Of a stretch of DNA of 40,210 bases, positions 32,161 through 39,360 are shown piece after piece. Each line of letters opens with the position of its first letter. The first letter of the stretch is position 1. The notes below the pieces were generated by a model. It worked only from the letters and a program-made list of their open reading frames with translations. It was not told the DNA's origin and made no database searches. The position numbers were made by a program, and so were the translations under genes. This DNA comes from a virus. Location of the stretch: positions 1 to 40,210 of IMG/VR virus record IMGVR_UViG_3300022924_000024, one strand, 5' to 3'.

Positions 32161-32595
32161 TTATGTTGCCGCTTCTTTTTCTTTCATTTTCCGGTAATCG
32201 GCCTCGGTCATGTTGCCTTTTTCGACATTACAAAGTTCGTGTGTAAGTTTGTAATTAATCATAGCGTCTAAGCCGCCTTTTGACAACGGCACAACGTGAT
32301 CGATTGTCATGTCTCCATGAGGCATTTTTAGCCCACAGAGGTAGCAAATATCGCCATCACGCTGCAGCAATTGATAAACGATCAGAGACTTTTCATGTTT
32401 GTGGAAAAGTATGCGAGCAGCAGGTACATGTTCGTACTTTGCTTTAACGTGTTGCTCGAGGATAGGTATTGCCCATTCAAGTGCGCTGATTTCACCCAGC
32501 TGTTTCTGAGAAGGGTACTTCGAGATAGCACGAAGGCGGCGCCGCAATCTCTCGATCCGGTTGACTTCGCGTTGTGGCTGGCTGCCGTGAGGCAC
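32161..32595 (-). CDS. HNH endonuclease
   Basis: 144 residues from GTG 32595. The C-terminal HNH core has CYLCG (Cys84, Cys87), TIDHVVPLSKGG (Asp99-His100), Asn114, and HELCN (His119, Cys122), a complete zinc-stabilised betabeta-alpha-metal site. The N-terminus is basic and helical. In several phages an HNH protein assists the terminase in packaging; the terminase is two genes downstream here. A homing role is the alternative. Coupled by TAGTG. Confidence 0.85.
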   Translation of the reverse strand: MPHGSQPQREVNRIERLRRRLRAISKYPSQKQLGEISALEWAIPILEQHVKAKYEHVPAARILFHKHEKSLIVYQLLQRDGDICYLCGLKMPHGDMTIDHVVPLSKGGLDAMINYKLTHELCNVEKGNMTEADYRKMKEKEAAT

Positions 32596-33038
32596 TATTT
32601 ATTCCTCGGAATCAGATTCACATCGCCGAGTGCAGTATCTTGGATATCATCAAAAGCGACAATCTTTTGGTACTTCTCTCTAAGCTCTAAATACTGTAAC
32701 TTCGAGTAGAAACGAATCTTCTGAGCAAAATCTATACCCAAAGTACGACTAACCATCAATTCTGCGTAAGCTGCTCCACCACCAGACCAGACAATCACGT
32801 CAACATTCTTCCATTTCTGGAAGGCAAAAGATACGAGTAGTTGTAGCATATTGCCATACTTCTCAAATTCGCCATTAATGAGTGTACCGTCGACATCAAA
32901 AGCGACCAACGTTTTTTCCATTTTGCCGAACGGTAGGCCGAGTGCTTGATTCATACCTGGTGTTGATCCGCCTTTATATTGACTAGCCGCTTGGTCGGCA
33001 CTGAAACTGTCGAACATATCTGGTTCTAATTCACTCAT
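32595..33038 (-). CDS. HAD-superfamily phosphatase-like protein
   Basis: 147 residues. Motif I is FDVDGT (47-52), motif II is VIVWSGGG, and motif IV is VAFDDI near residue 130; Lys123 (KYQKIVAF) may supply motif III. These are the core residues of haloacid-dehalogenase phosphatases. The first 35 residues are a polar extension. Small HAD proteins in phages may act on nucleotides or DNA ends; the substrate is unknown. Confidence 0.8.
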   Translation of the reverse strand: MSELEPDMFDSFSADQAASQYKGGSTPGMNQALGLPFGKMEKTLVAFDVDGTLINGEFEKYGNMLQLLVSFAFQKWKNVDVIVWSGGGAAYAELMVSRTLGIDFAQKIRFYSKLQYLELREKYQKIVAFDDIQDTALGDVNLIPRNK

Positions 33039-33307
33039 CAGATAGCTCTCCCTATATATACAGAAGGTTTCGATTGTAATACGAGATTATCGTAGTAGAG
33101 GTTACGCATTCTATTCAAGTCATCTTGAATTTCGATTGGTATTAAGCGAGGCGGTTGATTGAAATCAAAAATATTCTTATTTTTATCAATCTGTTTTTTT
33201 ATCATCGGCCAAGTTTTTGAGTAAAGTCTCATACATTCGTTATACCAAAAAGGTCTATCTAAACACGATTTAATGAATTGAACTTGTTTTTGGTGATATT
33301 TACTCAT
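33038..33307 (-). CDS. Hypothetical protein (89 aa)
   Basis: I choose ATG 33307 over an upstream TTG because GGAG lies six bases before it. The product (MSKYHQKQVQFIKSCLDRPF; later RMRNLYYDNLVLQSKPSVYI) is basic and aromatic-rich. Its end overlaps the HAD gene by TGATG. Function unknown. Confidence 0.65.
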   Translation of the reverse strand: MSKYHQKQVQFIKSCLDRPFWYNECMRLYSKTWPMIKKQIDKNKNIFDFNQPPRLIPIEIQDDLNRMRNLYYDNLVLQSKPSVYIGRAI

Positions 33308-33671
33308 CAAAGTCTCCTCTCATAGTCTGTGGATCTCGATTATTTTTAATACAATTGTCGCTGAACGTGAGCCACTGGATATTATCTACAGTATAACCCT
33401 TTTTGCTGTCGATGCGATCAACACTTGGTGCGGACCAAAGGCTGAAGTCATCTTCATACCACTCCTGCCACATCACCAGGAATATGATGAATTGTGGTTT
33501 CGACTTACACCAGGCCAAAAACTCGTCTTTAGTCATCATGTCCTTGCCCTGCGCACCGGACTTGTTCGTTGAACGTCCCTGGTTGCGCGAGGTCATGTGA
33601 TAGTAGCGGCGACTCCATATAGTGATGAAATCGTAGCGACGCTTTGCTCTTAATGTCTCAGGATTGACCAC
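33300..33671 (-). CDS. HNH-like endonuclease (123 aa)
   Basis: A basic N-terminus (RAKRRYDFITIWSRRYYH), GAQGKDMMTKDEFLAWCKS and then PSVDRIDSKKGYTVDNIQWL, which carries the D-R-I-D ... Y-x-x-x-N-x-x-W pattern of phage HNH proteins lacking zinc-binding Cys pairs. The final Asn in FSDNCIKNN is also typical. GTG start, coupled by TAGTG. Probably a free-standing DNA endonuclease. Confidence 0.65.
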   Translation of the reverse strand: MVNPETLRAKRRYDFITIWSRRYYHMTSRNQGRSTNKSGAQGKDMMTKDEFLAWCKSKPQFIIFLVMWQEWYEDDFSLWSAPSVDRIDSKKGYTVDNIQWLTFSDNCIKNNRDPQTMRGDFDE

Positions 33672-34051
33672 TATTCCCTCTCAAGAAATATTTGATTGTA
33701 GTGACCAATATAAGGATAACTGTTAATGTTACCTGTTTGTAAATTTGGTTCTGGAGGGTTATCAAATCGAACGTCTGTTTGAATAAAACCACCCATACCA
33801 TCTGAATCGATTGATTTGTAGTTCCTCACTACAGTAGCGCCACCCTGAGAAGTTATAACCCTATCGCCAACGTCCCACATATATTTGAGTGTTCGATTTA
33901 TTTTATTCTTGCGATATTGTCGAAACGAAGGTGTTATTTCAAGTAAAAACCTCTCAAACCATTCACTTAATACCATCGATTTCGTAAGTTTAACACGTCC
34001 GAAATACTCTGATCGTTTAGCTTCATGAATTGCTTTTTTAGTATCAATCAT
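33671..34051 (-). CDS. Hypothetical protein (126 aa)
   Basis: Basic helical N-terminal half (KKAIHEAKRSEYFGRVKLTK; FRQYRKNKINRTLKYM), then a small beta barrel-like segment (WDVGDRVITSQGGATVVRNY) resembling SH3/KOW-type folds. Coupled to both neighbours by one-base overlaps. No family assigned. Confidence 0.6.
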   Translation of the reverse strand: MIDTKKAIHEAKRSEYFGRVKLTKSMVLSEWFERFLLEITPSFRQYRKNKINRTLKYMWDVGDRVITSQGGATVVRNYKSIDSDGMGGFIQTDVRFDNPPEPNLQTGNINSYPYIGHYNQIFLERE

Positions 34052-34383
34052 TATTTTGTTAACCTATAAGCAATATACGCTTGAATCTTCAATAAACGAG
34101 CGCGTCTAATGTCACGCTTGAGCTTTTTAATGTCAGAGTTGATGTTAGCCTTAGCTCGATTATAGTCGAACAGCGGTGTATTACGGTGGTGGACCGGGAT
34201 CAAGAACCTGAGTTCGTCCGGAAAGCGACGAGCCGGTATCTTCACTTCTTTTACTTCAATGTGATGAGTCTTGACGATCCGGCTGCGTTTGGTGGTTTTG
34301 AACTCACCTTTTTCATCAGGAAATACGTTTGATTGTTTTGCAATCTCGACATGTTTTGTAGTTGTTATTTTACTTTTACCCAT
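34051..34383 (-). CDS. Basic hypothetical protein (110 aa)
   Basis: Lys/Arg-rich throughout (RIVKTHHIEVKEVKIPARRF; INSDIKKLKRDIRRARLLKI). The C-terminal 40 residues look like a basic helix. Nucleic-acid binding is likely, but no domain is recognised. TAATG overlap with neighbours. Confidence 0.6.
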   Translation of the reverse strand: MGKSKITTTKHVEIAKQSNVFPDEKGEFKTTKRSRIVKTHHIEVKEVKIPARRFPDELRFLIPVHHRNTPLFDYNRAKANINSDIKKLKRDIRRARLLKIQAYIAYRLTK

Positions 34384-34490
34384 TACCTATTCTCCTCTTC
34401 GCTTAAATCACAGTTTTTTATATCTCGGTGCTGAACTGTACAGATCAAAACACCATCATCATCGAATACCAGATAACAGTATTTTGCCAC
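34383..34490 (-). CDS. Microprotein (35 aa)
   Basis: GTG 34490 behind a clear AAAGGAGA (8-base spacing). Product starts VAKYCYLVFDDDGVLICTVQ and ends CDLSEEENR. It overlaps the preceding membrane-protein gene by 32 bases and the next gene by TAATG. The good ribosome-binding site argues it is translated. Function unknown. Confidence 0.6.
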   Translation of the reverse strand: MAKYCYLVFDDDGVLICTVQHRDIKNCDLSEEENR

Positions 34491-34764
34491 GTCGTCTATC
34501 TCCTTTCAATATCATCTTAACGAACACCCAAAGTGTTATTACTAGCACAACGGTCGTAATACTGTAAGCTATTAACTCCTCATTCATGACATTATAGCCA
34601 TTTGGAAGTGGTCCAGTCACAACTTGCGCAACGTTGCCAGAAGGCGGGAAAAGTTGAATTGCTTCAATATTCCCCCAATGCATGACGATGTGGAATGATT
34701 CGTGCAGCACGACGCTTAGGATGAGTCCGACGAACAATACTATAAATGGCAACATATTTTTCAT
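34459..34764 (-). CDS. Mini membrane protein with HExxH motif
   Basis: 101 residues with membrane segments at about 4-20 (MLPFIVLFVGLILSVVL) and 65-87 (ITTVVLVITLWVFVKMIL). HESFH (21-25) at the end of the first segment matches the zinc-binding HExxH of membrane metalloproteases (M50/site-2 type), with another His at 29. There is no later N-P-x4-D-G motif, so an active protease is uncertain. Acidic NEEL (about 61-64) might supply a third ligand. Overlaps its neighbours. Confidence 0.6.
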   Translation of the reverse strand: MKNMLPFIVLFVGLILSVVLHESFHIVMHWGNIEAIQLFPPSGNVAQVVTGPLPNGYNVMNEELIAYSITTVVLVITLWVFVKMILKGDRRRGKILLSGIR

Positions 34765-35201
34765 GATAGTTCTCCCTCTTCGTATAAAGCAATAACCAAT
34801 TTAAGCAATGCAATTTGTGGTGACTGACCTGCCCCTTCGATAACGAGGTGCTTTAGTACCTGTTGTCTCGGAGTATTGTAGTAACCGGCTCGCCAGTTGC
34901 CGTTATTACGGATAGACGCTCGCAATTTAAATGGGAATTTGTTGGGATACTGAGCGCCTTCATGCATCCTATTTAAGAAACGAGGAATTTGAGCTAGCAT
35001 GTAATCTGTGTCGTAGTTGGGGCAAATACTGATAAACGCTTCGTGCGCCGAACCTTGAAAGGTTTTGTTTTCAATAAGGAATGGCATACCTGCGCTTCGT
35101 CCGCTTGATCCTGGTGGATAGCCCCACGCCTGTTTAGTCCGTCCCCACTTGGTTAGTTGAAACACTTTAGCGCAAAGTTCAAATATCTCTAAATCGTTCA
35201 T
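34761..35201 (-). CDS. Hypothetical protein (146 aa)
   Basis: Mixed alpha/beta, with WGRTKQAWGYPPGSSGRSAG near residues 19-38 and PRQQVLKHLVIEGAGQSPQI near the C-terminus. Overlaps neighbours by ATGA on both sides; follows the SNF2 helicase. The function is not recognised. Confidence 0.6.
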   Translation of the reverse strand: MNDLEIFELCAKVFQLTKWGRTKQAWGYPPGSSGRSAGMPFLIENKTFQGSAHEAFISICPNYDTDYMLAQIPRFLNRMHEGAQYPNKFPFKLRASIRNNGNWRAGYYNTPRQQVLKHLVIEGAGQSPQIALLKLVIALYEEGELS

Positions 35202-36400
35202 GCGAATAGTGCGTCCAGGTCGCCTTCGCCGTCATCGGCATATTTTGCATTCCATAACTTAATGCTGAAATCTTCCTTCTCTTTCAAGCAATCGTAGATA
35301 TCACGTTCGATTGATTTGTCAGCTTGAAGGTGATAGAACGTACATACCTTCTCTTGACCACGACGTGAAATGCGTCCACGAGCCTGGATGTAGTCGGCAT
35401 ATGAATACGTCGGAGAATAGAATACGGCATGGTTTGCGTACTGCAGGTTGAGTCCTGCGCCACCGGACTGATAGTTGACAGCAATCACGGCGTTTTTCAG
35501 CTGTGCGCTCTCTGCGTCGGTCGGAAGCGTCTTCACTTGGCCATCAACTTGATAAACTTTCTTTTTGAGTTTCTTTGCAACTGCGATCACATCCTCCATC
35601 GCTCGCTTGTAACCAACGAACACGACAACGTTATCTTCGGTTGAGTCAAGGAACTGTTCGAGCCAATCTTGACGTACTTTCGTGAGACATGCTGCTTGTC
35701 GGCAGTAGTGAGTGAGTTGCGATGCATTCTCGAGCATGAATTTCTCACCATCGAGAACACCAACACGAGTCTTTTTCGCCATCACTTCATTCGCAACACT
35801 AGGGAAGTCGACAGTGATGTCATGTTCAGAGGTGAAGATTTGTGGCGGTTTGATGTCCGCGAACTGCGCCCACCAGTTGTCAAGCTCCTCGGTGTTAATA
35901 TAGGTGGCGATCTCTGGAAATCCTCGGTAGTTTGAGGTGATAACGTATCGTTTCCAGAAGTCTGTTTTGTTCTTAACGAATCCATCCATCTTGGCGTAGT
36001 TCGTAAAGTCTTGATAGCCATTACTTGCTGGCGTACCAGACAGGAGGTAGATATCAGCCTCTGGGTTATCGCGGACGAGTTTGAATGCACCGAGTCCTTG
36101 TTGGCTCTGTGAGTTCTTCACCTTTTGGCATTCGTCAATAATAATTGCGTAGCCTTTGCCCTTGTTTGGTAGTTTGTGGTCGACGTCAGCACGGCCATAT
36201 TGCTGCAGACGGTAGTAAGTTTCAACTTGGATAGGGATATTATTACCCCATTTTTTAGCCTCACGCTCCCAATGTTTCATGGACTTGAGGACGGTTGGCG
36301 CGAAGATTAGCAGTGCTTTAGCACCACCGGCCTGCGCTCGATCAAGCGCCTCCTTCGTCTTACCAGAGCCGACGCCCCATGCTAGAAATGTGAGTGGCAT
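35198..36400 (-). CDS. SNF2-type helicase/translocase
   Basis: 400 residues. Motif I GVGSGKT (9-15), motif II DECQ (89-92), motif III SGTP (121-124) and motif VI QARGRISRRGQ (339-349) define a two-lobe SF2/SNF2 ATPase. The acidic C-terminal tail (YADDGEGDLDALFA) may dock a partner. SNF2-type proteins translocate on double-stranded DNA; in phages they probably remodel replication or transcription complexes. Length is compact for the family, with no added domains. It begins at a TATAATG overlap. Confidence 0.9.
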   Translation of the reverse strand: MPLTFLAWGVGSGKTKEALDRAQAGGAKALLIFAPTVLKSMKHWEREAKKWGNNIPIQVETYYRLQQYGRADVDHKLPNKGKGYAIIIDECQKVKNSQSQQGLGAFKLVRDNPEADIYLLSGTPASNGYQDFTNYAKMDGFVKNKTDFWKRYVITSNYRGFPEIATYINTEELDNWWAQFADIKPPQIFTSEHDITVDFPSVANEVMAKKTRVGVLDGEKFMLENASQLTHYCRQAACLTKVRQDWLEQFLDSTEDNVVVFVGYKRAMEDVIAVAKKLKKKVYQVDGQVKTLPTDAESAQLKNAVIAVNYQSGGAGLNLQYANHAVFYSPTYSYADYIQARGRISRRGQEKVCTFYHLQADKSIERDIYDCLKEKEDFSIKLWNAKYADDGEGDLDALFA

Positions 36401-36624
36401 TATAGTTCCTTGTCCATTAGTTTTTTCAATATATCATCTTCGAGTGGTTGGAATTCATCGATAATAAACATCTGAGCGTGCCGACCTCTTAAGTCTTTAC
36501 GAGTTTTATAGAAGTGGCCTTTGACGAGTCGCATATTCATAGCGAAAGATATCACATCAAACAGCGCATCGGGAACTTCAAGCTCGAAAGTCGTTTCAGG
36601 GTGAACCCATACGATTTGCTTCAT
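36400..36624 (-). CDS. Hypothetical protein (74 aa)
   Basis: Small alpha/beta protein (MKQIVWVHPETTFELEVPDA; RGRHAQMFIIDEFQPLEDDI). TATAATG overlap at both ends of the gene. No family recognised. Confidence 0.6.
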   Translation of the reverse strand: MKQIVWVHPETTFELEVPDALFDVISFAMNMRLVKGHFYKTRKDLRGRHAQMFIIDEFQPLEDDILKKLMDKEL

Positions 36625-36998
36625 TATACTTTCTCCAACTCAAGGCTATAATAAGTGCGGTCAATAGTATTGTAGTCTTCGTCACCATGTGAACCATCCT
36701 CTGTGTCTATCGTCTTCACGAATCGGCCAAGGTAAGTGGTAGAATCATATGCGACTGGAATGTGGACTGTGCCGACGGCTGAGTGCTGCAGGCGGTGAGC
36801 GTCAACGTCTGGCACGCCGAAGGCAGCGAGCGCAATGCGCTGTGTGCCTTTCAGCTGAACCATCACGCCGAACTTGCTATATGCGCGCTGCGCAAGGAAG
36901 CCTTCACGGAACTGAGCGAAGTTGACGCCACGAGTCACGTTGCGGTAGGTGCGAGTTTTGACGCTGATGCCGTCGTGTATGCGAGTCTGGATGACCAT
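36624..36998 (-). CDS. Hypothetical protein (124 aa)
   Basis: Beta-rich, with SVKTRTYRNVTRGVNFAQF, then LKGTQRIALAAFGVPDVDAH and an acidic C-terminus (TIDTEDGSHGDEDYNT). Possibly a small barrel. No recognised family. Coupled to neighbours by TAATG. Confidence 0.6.
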   Translation of the reverse strand: MVIQTRIHDGISVKTRTYRNVTRGVNFAQFREGFLAQRAYSKFGVMVQLKGTQRIALAAFGVPDVDAHRLQHSAVGTVHIPVAYDSTTYLGRFVKTIDTEDGSHGDEDYNTIDRTYYSLELEKV

Positions 36999-37315
36999 TA
37001 TTTAGTCTCCTCTACTACAAAGATTGTCTCAATCTTAGGCCACGATTTACTGAGGTCTGGATAATATTCGCGCTCAGTCTCAAGATCGTCAAGCTGTGAG
37101 TCCGTACCGTCGGCGTAGATCATGAATACATCTTGACCATCTTCGGCGTACCTAAACGCTGTGCGTGTGCTGACAGGCTTAAGACAATCGAGCCAGTTCA
37201 GGTCAGTTTCAAGTTCGTGAGCTTCTTTGTCTTTTTGCACAAAACGTCGGACAAGCTCGATATTCACAGGCGATAAGACGAATGATATCTGTTTGAATGG
37301 TCGGTGGAATGACAT
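36998..37315 (-). CDS. Hypothetical protein (105 aa)
   Basis: Acidic alpha/beta protein (VNIELVRRFVQKDKEAHELE; TAFRYAEDGQDVFMIYADGT), ending KIETIFVVEETK. One-base overlaps on both sides. Function unknown. Confidence 0.6.
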   Translation of the reverse strand: MSFHRPFKQISFVLSPVNIELVRRFVQKDKEAHELETDLNWLDCLKPVSTRTAFRYAEDGQDVFMIYADGTDSQLDDLETEREYYPDLSKSWPKIETIFVVEETK

Positions 37316-37503
37316 TATAGCAGCTCCCCCTTCTCGTTCACGGGCTGACTGGTGATCGCGCTTTTAAAGTTGCTTAACTGCTTCCCCAATTCTGGTTCGG
37401 TCGTAACCCAACCAAGTGTTTTGCCGGCACACAATACTTCGCCGTTTGGCATAACCAAGACACTAAGACTTGCAAGCGTCATCTCTTTTGGTGCTTCTTT
37501 CAT
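37315..37503 (-). CDS. Hypothetical protein (62 aa)
   Basis: Short beta-rich product (LASLSVLVMPNGEVLCAGKT; LGWVTTEPELGKQLS). TATAATG overlaps. Not assigned to a family. Confidence 0.6.
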   Translation of the reverse strand: MKEAPKEMTLASLSVLVMPNGEVLCAGKTLGWVTTEPELGKQLSNFKSAITSQPVNEKGELL

Positions 37504-37619
37504 TATAACTGTCCCTTTATAGATTTAATTCTTGGTGATTCTTTGCGAATTTTACGGTGGCGAAGTTGCTTGCGCATCGGCTTGCGAGCGACGCCCTTGA
37601 GTGGGTTTGAGGCGGTCAC
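37503..37619 (-). CDS. Basic microprotein (38 aa)
   Basis: GTG 37619 follows a strong GAGGAGG and overlaps the upstream stop (GTGA). The product, with GVARKPMRKQLRHRKIRK in its centre, is more than a third Lys/Arg. It ends in a TATAATG overlap. It looks like a small RNA- or DNA-binding peptide; no family is recognised. Confidence 0.65.
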   Translation of the reverse strand: MTASNPLKGVARKPMRKQLRHRKIRKESPRIKSIKGQL

Positions 37620-37798
37620 AATTTATCCTCCTCATCTTGAATAATAGTATTCAGCATGTTTCGAGCGTCTTTGATGTCCTCTAAGCATGTAGCCTGTTCT
37701 GACACCGTTAGACCCTCTTTAGTCAGCATGTTGCGATTATGAACGTTACCGACTAAGTTAAGTACTGTAACAATGTCGTTTGCGTGGAATGTTGACAT
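37616..37798 (-). CDS. Hypothetical protein (60 aa)
   Basis: I use ATG 37798, which forms TATAATG with the preceding stop, rather than an in-frame upstream ATG. Helical, acidic product (MSTFHANDIVTVLNLVGNVH; SEQATCLEDIKDARNMLNTI). Function unknown. Confidence 0.65.
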   Translation of the reverse strand: MSTFHANDIVTVLNLVGNVHNRNMLTKEGLTVSEQATCLEDIKDARNMLNTIIQDEEDKL

Positions 37799-38226
37799 TA
37801 TAGCGCCTCGAGTTCTTGCAAAATTTTTTGAGGTACAGTCTCGAACTTCCAAGCAGTGCCGTATTTATAGCCATCGTGGATGTAAATACCAAGTTCTGCA
37901 AGTTTGTCACAAGCATCTTGAAAGTCGTATTTCCAGCCAGTTAGTTTCAAGTTACGAATATAACGCTCCTGTAATTCGTCACCAGCATTTAAGTCATTTA
38001 GATGCCAGCGTGTCCAGATCTCGAAAAGTCGTAAGGCTTTAGGATCGTTGCCGAAGAATTGGACGAGATCGTCATAATTCTGACCACCACCAACATCATG
38101 CCAACGCTTGTCATATTCTTGAGTCGTGCCAGTGATTGATAGACGACCCTCTTTGTAATTTATCTCAACACTCATCTTAACAGTGTCATTCTTGAAATTT
38201 ACTTGCTTGATAATTTCAGTAATCAT
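37798..38226 (-). CDS. Conserved phage protein with WHLND...GYKYGxAW motif
   Basis: 142 residues. The pattern EGRLSITG, then FEIWTRWHLNDLNAGDELQE, a short variable part and DGYKYGTAWKFETVPQKIL resembles a widespread phage protein family of unknown function, recalled by these motifs and not checked. Members are often early genes, as here near the start of the leftward operon. The terminal Gly-Tyr-Lys-Tyr-Gly-x-Ala-Trp segment is the most diagnostic part. Confidence 0.65.
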   Translation of the reverse strand: MITEIIKQVNFKNDTVKMSVEINYKEGRLSITGTTQEYDKRWHDVGGGQNYDDLVQFFGNDPKALRLFEIWTRWHLNDLNAGDELQERYIRNLKLTGWKYDFQDACDKLAELGIYIHDGYKYGTAWKFETVPQKILQELEAL

Positions 38227-38312
38227 TATCTCTTGCCTTTCAAAGCTAATTTAATTCGATCGTAGCCTTCAGCAACCAGGATGATTGCGACGACTATTAT
38301 TAGTGTTGTCAT
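38226..38312 (-). CDS. 28-residue membrane microprotein, first leftward gene
   Basis: ATG 38312 begins MTTLIIVVAIILVAEGYDRI, ending LALKGKR: one hydrophobic segment (about residues 3-14) and a basic tail. The stop forms TAATG with the next gene, matching the coupling used across this operon. It may be a true microprotein or mainly a translation leader. Confidence 0.5.
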   Translation of the reverse strand: MTTLIIVVAIILVAEGYDRIKLALKGKR

Positions 38313-38346
38313 GGTGGTGTTCGCTTGTTTATGTTAGTGGTGTCGT

Positions 38347-38437
38347 AATTCGACCAGTGTCAAGAGCGAGCTAGAGTGTATAGCAACTAATATATTTATT
38401 ATGTTGTCTCTAGTTCGCTCGTGTGACCAGTCGAATT
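38347..38437. repeat. Long imperfect inverted repeat
   Basis: Arms 38347-38376 and 38408-38437 (30 bases each) match in 24 positions as inverted repeats. The 31-base A/T-rich loop has a further CAAC/GTTG pairing. TTGACA-like words (minus strand) occur in one arm (38358-38363) and at the outer edge of the other (38437-38442). Confidence 0.75.
38377..38385 (-). promoter_or_regulatory. Possible leftward extended -10 in the hairpin loop
   Basis: On the minus strand TGC precedes TATACA (38377-38382). It sits in the loop of the long inverted repeat and 65 bases before the first leftward ATG, so folding or a bound repressor could control it. Confidence 0.4.
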
Positions 38438-38458
38438 GTCAATGTACTCTGCTCAACG

Positions 38459-38522
38459 TCGGACGGTAGGTCACTAGCTCGTTTTATAATGCGGGAGAAT
38501 GTCCGCCGTGGTTGCCGTCCGA
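38459..38522. repeat. Second inverted repeat (TCGGACGGYA)
   Basis: TCGGACGGTA (38459-38468) and TGCCGTCCGA (38513-38522) match in 9 of 10 positions, extended by CAAC/GTTG with one bulged base. Inside lie TATAAT (38485-38490) and a GCGG/CCGC hairpin (38491-38506). Confidence 0.65.
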
Positions 38523-38571
38523 GTTGTTAAGCTTGTATCGTCTTAGGTGTTCATTCCGTGGCGATGTCCTA

Positions 38572-38600
38572 ACAATATATTAAGCTTATTGTAATGTCAA
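38572..38600 (-). promoter_or_regulatory. Candidate main leftward promoter
   Basis: On the minus strand: a perfect TTGACA (38595-38600), 17-base spacer, TATTGT (38572-38577). It would transcribe through both inverted repeats into the leftward operon. Confidence 0.5.
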
Positions 38601-38635
38601 TGCGTTATGTGAAATATGAGGAGAAAATAGGCTAT

Positions 38636-38901
38636 TTGTCATAGTGTTGACCCCTGTTATATTGGTGAAAATGTAGTTATTACATCGTTTTTATGACAGA
38701 TTGGGGCAAAAAATGGGGTTTTGTTGCTGTCCTAAAGGTGTTGTGAGGTGTACAACGGTCTTATGACAGGAAAAAAAACGAGTGTTACTGTCATAAAGAT
38801 GCTGTTTTGAATACAACGATTTTTTTTGAAAAATGAGGGAATTGAGAAGGGTTGGACGCATGCTCCGTCCAGACCCGAAGGGAAATGGTATATTATGACA
38901 G
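38636..38901. repeat. TATGACAG iteron-like repeats
   Basis: Direct TATGACAG occurs at 38692-38699, 38762-38769 and 38894-38901. The inverse CTGTCATA occurs at 38788-38795, with near matches at 38636-38643 (TTGTCATA) and 38727-38734 (CTGTCCTA). Two of them lie in a longer, diverged direct repeat of about 40 bases, offset by about 62, that ends in TACAACG. Confidence 0.7.
38853..38871 (+). other. Short hairpin in origin region
   Basis: TGGACG (38853-38858) pairs with CGTCCA (38866-38871) around a seven-base loop. No T run follows, so it is not an obvious terminator. Confidence 0.4.
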
Positions 38902-38932
38902 TAATTTCAAATGAATATTAAATATTTTTTTT

Positions 38933-38938
38933 TATAAT
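38933..38938 (+). promoter_or_regulatory. -10 box of the first rightward gene
   Basis: TATAAT (38933-38938) follows a T-rich tract and lies 57 bases before the ATG at 38996. No -35 match is evident; the tract may act as an UP-like element. Confidence 0.4.
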
Positions 38939-38995
38939 AGTGTAAGTGGTTATATATCATTTACTTTTGATGTTTTTTTGTGGTATTTTTAGGGT

Positions 38996-39298
38996 ATGAA
39001 AAAAGAGGTCAAAAAGCTAATAAAAATGCCTGTAGAATCTGCGAGTGAATCCCCTCAATCCAAAGAGGAATGGGATAACTACTGGCGTAATGTAAAAAAT
39101 ATACATAAACAAATGTCAAAGGAGGATCGCAGGGCATATAACAAAGCATATTATGCACGTCGTAAGCAGGCTAAAGAAATAGTAAAGATGAAGGAGTTGA
39201 TGGCCAAATATCCTGATGAGGCTAGATATACCTTACATCCTGAGACTCGCCCGACGCCTACAGCTATCGATATGTATCCACGTCGCCTCGGACGCTAG
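38996..39298 (+). CDS. Basic, possibly DNA-binding protein (100 aa)
   Basis: Lys/Arg-rich with a conserved-looking helix SKEDRRAYNKAYYARRKQAK (about residues 41-60), a type often found in small phage and plasmid DNA-binding proteins. The N-terminus is polar. It is the first gene after the control region, so a role in origin or early gene control is plausible. The ribosome-binding site is weak (AGGG). Confidence 0.6.
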   Translation: MKKEVKKLIKMPVESASESPQSKEEWDNYWRNVKNIHKQMSKEDRRAYNKAYYARRKQAKEIVKMKELMAKYPDEARYTLHPETRPTPTAIDMYPRRLGR

Positions 39299-39360
39299 TC
39301 CGCCCAGGCGCTGCCACCTTCCCTATCTGCCCTTATATATACCTATGTTGGTGTGGCTTA

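Larger units (their letters stand above)
38313..38995. other. Divergent control region and probable replication origin
   Basis: This non-coding stretch of 683 bases lies between the leftward and rightward operons. It holds two long inverted repeats (38347-38437, 38459-38522), outward-facing promoter elements, at least six TATGACAG-like words in both orientations (38636-38901), an A/T-rich tract (38917-38938) and a short hairpin (38853-38871). These are the usual ingredients of a phage origin and early control region. Confidence 0.6.

Noticed and set aside
33305-33310. TTG 33310 as start of the 89-aa gene
   Set aside because: ATG 33307 has a well-spaced GGAG.
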